9,945 nucleotides of DNA, from NCBI GenBank assembly GCA_002385665.1, contig DGDX01000009.1, positions 1,397 through 11,341 of the forward strand, in the 5' to 3' direction. The position numbers were made by a program, and so were the translations under genes. Origin of the DNA: Firmicutes bacterium UBA3941 (GTDB taxonomy: Bacteria; Bacillota; Clostridia; Caldicoprobacterales; UBA3941). Shown piece by piece: positions 5,061-9,945 of the stretch. The notes below the pieces were generated by a model. It searched no databases and was not told where the DNA came from. It was given only the letters and a program-made list of their open reading frames with translations. Position 1 is the stretch's first letter. Each line of letters opens with the position of its first letter.

Positions 5061-7412
5061 ATGAGGCTTTGGTACGACAGGCCGGCTGAAGAATGGGTAG
5101 AGGCCCTGCCCCTGGGCAACGGAAGAATAGGAGCAATGCTTTTTTCCAATCCTGACAGGGACGTGATTATGCTTAATGAGGACACCCTTTGGTCAGGATA
5201 TCCCAGGGATACCAACGTGGCTGATGCTGCGATACATTACCCGAAAGCTCTTGCGCTCATAAAAGAAAACAGGTACAAGGAAGCCGAGGAGTATATAGAG
5301 GATCATATGCTGGGCCAATACACCCAGTCCTATATGCCCCTTGGGGACCTAAGGCTGGACTTTCCTGTCATCAACAGGGAGAGCGTTACGGACTATTACC
5401 GGGAACTAAGCCTCGATACCGCTATAGTCACTACAAGCTTCCTACACCAGGGAGTTTGCTATAAAAGGGAGGCCTTCATTTCCCATCCCGATCAGTGCAT
5501 GGTTATAAGGCTTTCTGCGGATAAGCCTCAATCTATCAGTTTTTCAGCCTCCTTTGACAGCCAGCTAAAGTCCATTGTTACTACTGGTGACAATACCATA
5601 TTTTTAGATGGAATATGCCCGTCCCATGCGGAGCCAAACTATAGGGGCTCTGACAACCCGATTGTCTATGAGGAAGAGGATCATAAAAAGGGGATCAGGT
5701 TTCGGGCCGCAGCTATTTTAGAAAACGATGGGGGTAAGGTTTTCGCCAGGGACCATAGTATCCAGGTGGAAGCGGCCAATAGCGTTGTCATAAAGCTTTG
5801 TATCCGTACCAGCTTTAACGGCTTTGACAAACAGCCCTATCTTGAAGGGAAGGATTACATAAGGGACTGCCATGATGACCATATGAGAATCCAAAGCCAG
5901 GCATTTGATGACTTAAAGGTCCGTCACATTGATGACTATCAGGAACTATACAATCGAGTTGTTCTGGACCTGGATGCCGATAACAAGGATGACATACCGA
6001 CCGATAGAAGACTGGAGATGTTCCAGGAAACCCAGGACGATAAGGGCCTGTATGAACTCATCTTCCAATATGGCCGCTATCTGTTGATTGCCAGTTCCAG
6101 AGAGGGCACCCAACCGGCCAACCTACAGGGGATATGGAATAAGGAGTTACAACCGCCCTGGAGCAGCAATTACACATTGAACATAAACACCGAGATGAAT
6201 TACTGGCCGGCGGAAATATGCAATCTCTCAGAATTACATGAGCCTCTGTTCCGTCTGATAGATGAACTGCGGGTCACAGGGGCAAAGACGGCTAAGCTAC
6301 ACTATGGGGCCAGGGGCTTCACAGCCCACCACAACACGGATTTATGGAGGTTATCTAATCCCGTTGGTGATTTTGGCAGAGGAACGGCAGGATACGCCTT
6401 CTGGCCTATGGCAGCGGGCTGGCTATGCCACCACCTCTTTGAACATTATGAATATACATTGGACAAGGAGTTCCTGAAATACAAGGCCTATCCGGCTATT
6501 AGGGACGCGGCCCTATTCTATATAGACATGCTGTCAGAGGATGAGAACGGTTACCTTGTCATGTCTCCCACCACCTCTCCGGAAAACGCCTTTATCTATG
6601 AAGGTGAGGTACGCAAGGTCTCAAAGACTGCCACTATGACCATCGCTATCGTTAAGGAGGTATTCTCCAATTTTCTGAAATGCTGCGAAGCCCTGAGTAT
6701 AGAAGATGAATTGATCCCTGCGATAAAGGACAGGATTCCAAGGCTTTATCCATACAAGATTGGATCAAAGGGACAGTTCCTGGAATGGGAAGAGGAGTTT
6801 GGGGAGCCGGAGCCACACCACAGGCATATCTCCCATATCTATCCCCTGCACCCGGGTACCGAGATAACCCAGCTGGATACGCCGGAACTGGCTGAGGCCT
6901 GCAGGAGATCCCTGGATCTTCGCGGGGATGATGGAACAGGGTGGAGCCTTGGCTGGAAGATAAATACCTGGGCCAGGCTTCATGATGGAAACCGGGCATT
7001 GAAACTTCTAAAGCGCCAGCTACGATATGTCAGTGAAAGGAATACGAATTATACCGATGGCGGAGGAACCTATGCCAATCTTTTCGACGCCCATCCTCCC
7101 TTCCAAATTGACGGAAACTTTGGCGCCTGTGCGGGTATTGCCGAACTATTCCTGCAAAGCTATGATGACAAGGTACTGATACTCCCCGCCCTGCCGGATG
7201 AGTTTGCCAATGGACGGATTAAGGGCCTATGCGCAAAAGGCGGGATTGTAACCGATATAACATTTCGTAATGGCAGGCTGGTAAAAATGGACTTTTATAC
7301 CAGATCGGAAGAGAGCAGGCGGGTTACCTTTGTCTATCGGGGAAAATCCCTGCAGATGGGTATTGTTAAGGGAGAAAACTATACGGTAAAGGAGCATATG
7401 TTTAGTCATTGA
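5061..7412 (+). CDS. GH95 alpha-L-fucosidase / alpha-L-galactosidase
   Basis: A 783-residue protein, normal length for GH95, which removes terminal alpha-L-fucose or alpha-L-galactose by inversion. It opens with the typical LWYDRPAEEWVEALPLGNGR. An N-terminal beta-rich domain (about 1-270) precedes the helical barrel (about 290-690) and a short beta C-terminus. Residues matching the characterised enzyme (Bifidobacterium AfcA N421, N423, E566, D766) are all present: N374 and N376 in LNINTEMNYW, E508 in SPTTSPENAF and D684 in PFQIDGNFG. No signal peptide is visible, so it is probably cytoplasmic and acts on imported oligosaccharides. It follows the URO-D-like gene by 116 nt of repeat-rich DNA, and a 322-nt gap separates it from the GH127 gene. 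Family certain; choice between L-fucose and L-galactose open. Confidence 0.95.
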   Translation: MRLWYDRPAEEWVEALPLGNGRIGAMLFSNPDRDVIMLNEDTLWSGYPRDTNVADAAIHYPKALALIKENRYKEAEEYIEDHMLGQYTQSYMPLGDLRLDFPVINRESVTDYYRELSLDTAIVTTSFLHQGVCYKREAFISHPDQCMVIRLSADKPQSISFSASFDSQLKSIVTTGDNTIFLDGICPSHAEPNYRGSDNPIVYEEEDHKKGIRFRAAAILENDGGKVFARDHSIQVEAANSVVIKLCIRTSFNGFDKQPYLEGKDYIRDCHDDHMRIQSQAFDDLKVRHIDDYQELYNRVVLDLDADNKDDIPTDRRLEMFQETQDDKGLYELIFQYGRYLLIASSREGTQPANLQGIWNKELQPPWSSNYTLNINTEMNYWPAEICNLSELHEPLFRLIDELRVTGAKTAKLHYGARGFTAHHNTDLWRLSNPVGDFGRGTAGYAFWPMAAGWLCHHLFEHYEYTLDKEFLKYKAYPAIRDAALFYIDMLSEDENGYLVMSPTTSPENAFIYEGEVRKVSKTATMTIAIVKEVFSNFLKCCEALSIEDELIPAIKDRIPRLYPYKIGSKGQFLEWEEEFGEPEPHHRHISHIYPLHPGTEITQLDTPELAEACRRSLDLRGDDGTGWSLGWKINTWARLHDGNRALKLLKRQLRYVSERNTNYTDGGGTYANLFDAHPPFQIDGNFGACAGIAELFLQSYDDKVLILPALPDEFANGRIKGLCAKGGIVTDITFRNGRLVKMDFYTRSEESRRVTFVYRGKSLQMGIVKGENYTVKEHMFSH

Positions 7413-7436
7413 GAACAGTCTGCATAGGACCATTTC

Positions 7437-7515
7437 CCAATGCGTACTGGATTATGTATGATTAGCATCGTATTAGTATCATCTACCCTACTATTTTACC
7501 AATGCCTACTGAATT
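7437..7515. repeat. Pair of 17-nt direct repeats, 62 nt apart
   Basis: CCAATGCGTACTGGATT (7437-7453) and CCAATGCCTACTGAATT (7499-7515) agree at 15 of 17 bases. Each is followed by GTATTAGT (7470-7477 and 7524-7531), so the pair may be an eroded duplication of about 60 nt. Confidence 0.55.
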
Positions 7516-7625
7516 TAGATCTTGTATTAGTCAGGTATTCTTTTTAGGATAACCATAAAGATGGGCTTAAGGTTTTAGCTTAAGAAACAGGCTTAGAGTA
7601 TAGAATCATTTAGTCCTTAAATCAG

Positions 7626-7671
7626 TATTGGACCAATATTGAGCCGATTCTGTAAAATTAAGCCAATTCAG
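7626..7671. promoter_or_regulatory. Possible operator region upstream of the GH127 gene
   Basis: TATTGG-A-CCAATA (7626-7638) is a perfect 6+1+6 inverted repeat, a size usual for a dimeric repressor. It is followed by two near-identical 15-mers, ATTGAGCCGATTCTG (7638-7652) and ATTAAGCCAATTCAG (7657-7671), 12/15 matching and 19 nt apart. The position, 64-109 nt before the start codon, suits regulation, but no regulator is identified. Confidence 0.35.
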
Positions 7672-7734
7672 GGATTTTAGGAAACAGAAAAAATTGGAAC
7701 CGAAATAGAAACTACAGAGGGAAGGGAAGCTAGT

Positions 7735-9663
7735 ATGAAGGATATCAACATTAGCATTAATGACAACTTCTGGTCCACCTACACAAAACTAATACGGGAT
7801 GAGGTAATCCCCTATCAATGGGATGCATTGAACGATAATATAGCAGATGCAGAGCCCAGCGCGGCCATTCGTAATTTCCGCATTGCCGCCGGCGAAGAAG
7901 AGGGCGAGTTCTATGGGATGGTCTTTCAGGACAGCGACGTTGCAAAGTGGCTGGAAGCCGTAGCATACAGCCTGGAGACCTATCCCGATCCGGAACTAGA
8001 AGCAAGGGCAGATCAAGTCATCGATCTAATCGGTAGAGCCCAGCAACCGGACGGCTATTTAAACACCTATTTTATTGTTAAGGAACCGGATAAAAGATGG
8101 ACCAATCTGGAGGAATGCCATGAGCTCTATTGCGCAGGGCACATGATAGAGGCCGCCGTTGCCTATTATGAAGTAACGGGTAAGCGAAAGTTTATGGACA
8201 TAATGGCCAGGTTTGCAGACCATATAGACTCTGTGTTTGGACCCGAGGAAGGCAAGAAAAAGGGCTACCCCGGCCATCAGGAGATCGAACTGGCCCTGGT
8301 TAGGCTCTACAAGGCCACTGGGAACAGAAAATACTTAAAACTCGCAAAATACTTTTTGGACGAGAGGGGCAAACAGCCGTATTATTTCGATATAGAGTTT
8401 GAAAAAAGGGGCAGAAAGGAGTTTTGGCCCGGACATCGGAATATGGGCAGACATTATGATCAGGCCCATCTGCCCGTCAGGGAACAAAAGGAGGCCGTAG
8501 GGCATGCCGTCAGAGCCCTGTACATGTATTCCGGAATGGCGGATGTGGCCATGGAGACCGGGGACGAAGAACTGTTGGAAGTCTGCCGCAGGCTATGGAA
8601 CAATATAGTGTACAAGAGGATGTATATAACGGGAGCTGTGGGTTCCCAGGTATTTGGCGAATCCTTTACCTTCGATTACGATCTCCCCAATGACACCGTC
8701 TACGGGGAAACCTGTGCAGCCATAGCTCTGGTCTTCTTTGCCAAGAGGATGTTGAAGGCAGAGCCTAAAGGCTCTTATGCCGATGTCATGGAAAGAGCCC
8801 TTTATAACGGGGTAATCAGCGGTATGTCCCTGGACGGAAAGTCATTCTTCTATGTCAATCCCTTGGAGGTTAATCCGGAAGCCTGCGAAAAGAATGCAGG
8901 TTTTAAGCATGTAAAGCCAGTCCGTCAAAAATGGTTTGCATGTGCCTGCTGTCCTCCAAACATTGCAAGGCTCCTGGCTTCCATAGGCCATTATATATAT
9001 GACATTAAGGACAATACCGTCTATACCCATCTTTATGTAGCCAGCAGGGCGGAGATGAATGTTGAAGGAGAGAAAATAGGTATCACACAGACCACCGACT
9101 ATCCATGGGATGGAAATGTTGGAATCAGCGTGAATTTGGATGGCTCAAAGGAGTTCAATCTAGCCCTTCGGATTCCCGGAGGGTGCCGTGATGCCAGGAT
9201 ATCCGTCAACGGCCAGGAGATAGATATTGCCGAAGTCATGGCAGACGGTTATGCCATAATCAAGCGCAGGTGGGAGAATGGGGACAAGGTGGAAATGAAC
9301 TTTGCCATGGAGCCTGTCAGGGTTAGGTCCAACCCCCTTGTCAGGGCCAATGCCGGCAAGGTGGCCATCCAGTCCGGACCCATAATATACTGCCTGGAGG
9401 AAGTGGATAACGGCCCCGGCCTTCAAACCATGGTACTTCCCAAGGATTCACCACTGGAAATGTCCTTCCGTGAAGACGCCTTGGGTGGGGTCAACATAAT
9501 AACTGCCCAGGGCAAAAAAGCCAGGTTGGAGGCCTGGGATGGGGATCTTTATAAGGCTGACGCCTGCATTGAATACGAACCTGTCAAACTCACCTTTATA
9601 CCCTACTATGCATGGGTCAACCGTGAACCCGGCGAAATGACGGTCTGGGTCCACGAATGCTGA
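7735..9663 (+). CDS. GH127 beta-L-arabinofuranosidase-type enzyme
   Basis: A 642-residue protein, close to the 658 of Bifidobacterium HypBA1, the characterised GH127 that releases beta-L-arabinofuranose with a cysteine nucleophile held by zinc. The helical barrel occupies roughly residues 1-430 and beta domains follow. Matching active-site residues are E309 in VFGESF (acid/base), E325 and C327 in YGETCAA, and C405-C406 in ACACCPPN, where the first is the nucleophile and all except E309 bind zinc. The start ATG has the AGGGAAGGG site a few bases upstream, and MKDINISINDNFW fits the family N-terminus. No signal peptide is visible, so it is probably cytoplasmic. Some family members act on other sugars, such as aceric acid in rhamnogalacturonan-II. 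The stop is followed within 5 nt by an inverted repeat pair. Confidence 0.95.
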   Translation: MKDINISINDNFWSTYTKLIRDEVIPYQWDALNDNIADAEPSAAIRNFRIAAGEEEGEFYGMVFQDSDVAKWLEAVAYSLETYPDPELEARADQVIDLIGRAQQPDGYLNTYFIVKEPDKRWTNLEECHELYCAGHMIEAAVAYYEVTGKRKFMDIMARFADHIDSVFGPEEGKKKGYPGHQEIELALVRLYKATGNRKYLKLAKYFLDERGKQPYYFDIEFEKRGRKEFWPGHRNMGRHYDQAHLPVREQKEAVGHAVRALYMYSGMADVAMETGDEELLEVCRRLWNNIVYKRMYITGAVGSQVFGESFTFDYDLPNDTVYGETCAAIALVFFAKRMLKAEPKGSYADVMERALYNGVISGMSLDGKSFFYVNPLEVNPEACEKNAGFKHVKPVRQKWFACACCPPNIARLLASIGHYIYDIKDNTVYTHLYVASRAEMNVEGEKIGITQTTDYPWDGNVGISVNLDGSKEFNLALRIPGGCRDARISVNGQEIDIAEVMADGYAIIKRRWENGDKVEMNFAMEPVRVRSNPLVRANAGKVAIQSGPIIYCLEEVDNGPGLQTMVLPKDSPLEMSFREDALGGVNIITAQGKKARLEAWDGDLYKADACIEYEPVKLTFIPYYAWVNREPGEMTVWVHEC

Positions 9664-9668
9664 CAAGA

Positions 9669-9727
9669 TGACAAGGGGACGTTTCGTTTGTCACAAAAAA
9701 GTTGACAAACGAAACGTCCCCTTGTCA
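9669..9727. repeat. Perfect inverted pair of the 25-nt hairpin repeat (copies 11 and 12)
   Basis: Copy 11 (9669-9693, + orientation) and copy 12 (9703-9727, the exact reverse complement) are both consensus copies. They are separated by nine bases, CAAAAAAGT, giving 25-bp arms without mismatch. Copy 12 is the only one in the window facing the other way. A partial TGACAAG at 9661, which includes the GH127 stop codon, precedes the pair. As RNA it would form a very stable stem-loop after the GH127 gene and could block or protect the 3' end, but no T-run follows, so a standard terminator is not claimed. Confidence 0.93.
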
Positions 9728-9789
9728 CATTCCCTTCGACACGAAAATATAAAATTTTCAGTAGATTTAATCTCTCATGATTGGGTATA

Positions 9790-9795
9790 TATAAT
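9790..9795 (+). promoter_or_regulatory. Possible -10 box for the flavodoxin-like gene
   Basis: A perfect TATAAT lies in TATATAATAG, about 75 nt before the TTG start. The best -35 candidate at normal spacing, TTTAAT at 9766-9771, matches only 3/6. The position after the inverted repeat pair suits a new transcription unit. Confidence 0.35.
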
Positions 9796-9869
9796 AGTGA
9801 AGGCAGGCTTTTACTATTAAGTAAGGGCAAAAAGCCGGAAATGCAGATAATTAGAGAGAGGTGTTTTCT

Positions 9870-9945
9870 TTGGATAAAGTTAAATTAGCTATTATATATT
9901 ACAGTTCCACGGGAACTAACTACCAAATGGCGAAATGGGCTGAAG
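9870..9945 (+). CDS. Flavodoxin-fold, WrbA/FMN-reductase-like protein, N-terminal part
   Basis: Only 25 codons and one base are in view; the gene continues past the window. TTG at 9870 is the chosen start because AGGTG (9859-9863, within a GAGAGAGGTG stretch) lies 6 nt upstream. A GTG at 9861 is in frame but overlaps that site. The peptide is beta strand KLAIIYYSS followed by TGTNYQMAKWAE, which is the first strand and phosphate-binding loop (S/T-x-T-G-x-T/N) that holds FMN in flavodoxins and WrbA-like NAD(P)H:quinone oxidoreductases. The exact subfamily cannot be told from this length. It is probably a separate transcription unit from the glycosidases. Confidence 0.7.
   Translation, partial: MDKVKLAIIYYSSTGTNYQMAKWAE

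Larger units (their letters stand above)
7413..7734. other. 322-nt spacer with short repeats, probable upstream region of the GH127 gene
   Basis: No gene is supported here, and no copy of the 25-nt hairpin repeat is present. It contains a 17-nt direct repeat pair (7437 and 7499), CTTAAG twice (7566 and 7579) able to fold into a 6-bp hairpin, and an inverted repeat plus 15-nt direct repeat at 7626-7671. The AGGGAAGGG ribosome binding site of the GH127 gene lies at about 7718-7726. A weak promoter-like pair (TTGGAC 7628, TAAAAT 7653) has a 19-nt spacer, too long to trust. Confidence 0.7.

Noticed and set aside
7628..7658. Promoter TTGGAC / TAAAAT before the GH127 gene
   Set aside because: The 19-nt spacer is too long and the -35 match is modest; left as a remark in the spacer entry.
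9669..9727. Standard rho-independent terminator
   Set aside because: The stem is very strong but there is no T-run after it, and the arms are copies of the dispersed repeat.

Overview
The window reads as part of a carbohydrate-degradation region from a Gram-positive anaerobe, most likely a plant-polysaccharide-using member of the Clostridia. This assignment is inferred from strong GGAGG-type ribosome binding sites, heavy use of AGG and ATA codons, AT-rich spacers, and the gene content (GH95, GH127, URO-D-like and FAD-oxidoreductase families side by side). All recognisable genes lie on the + strand. No tRNA, rRNA, CRISPR array or transposase gene was seen.

Layout: 1-624 is the C-terminal part of an FAD-dependent oxidoreductase that begins upstream of the window. 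625-899 is a spacer filled with five copies of a 25-nt hairpin repeat. 900-2897 encodes a clan GH-A (GH50/agarase-like) glycoside hydrolase. Two more repeats follow, then a small PD-(D/E)XK nuclease-like protein at 3095-3712. The spacer 3713-3978 holds a decayed 17-nt tandem array. 3979-4944 encodes a uroporphyrinogen-decarboxylase-like (URO-D/MtaA superfamily) protein whose stop codon is the first three bases of another repeat. 5061-7412 encodes a full-length GH95 alpha-L-fucosidase/alpha-L-galactosidase with all expected catalytic residues. 7413-7734 is a spacer with short direct and inverted repeats. 7735-9663 encodes a full-length GH127 beta-L-arabinofuranosidase-type enzyme with the Zn/Cys active site intact. 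A perfect 59-bp inverted pair of the hairpin repeat follows. A flavodoxin-fold protein starts at a TTG at 9870 and runs off the window.

The three glycosidases have no detected signal peptide, so they probably act in the cytoplasm on imported oligosaccharides. Together they would remove L-fucose or L-galactose and L-arabinofuranose (or a related sugar) from a complex plant glycan. The FAD oxidoreductase and URO-D-like protein are families that often accompany such genes, but their reactions here are unknown. No transporter or regulator lies in the window.

The most unusual feature is the dispersed 25-nt repeat: twelve copies in various states of decay, eleven in one orientation, four beginning within 11 nt of a stop codon (one overlapping it). 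It resembles REP-type elements mobilised by TnpA-like (RAYT) proteins, though no such protein is in view.
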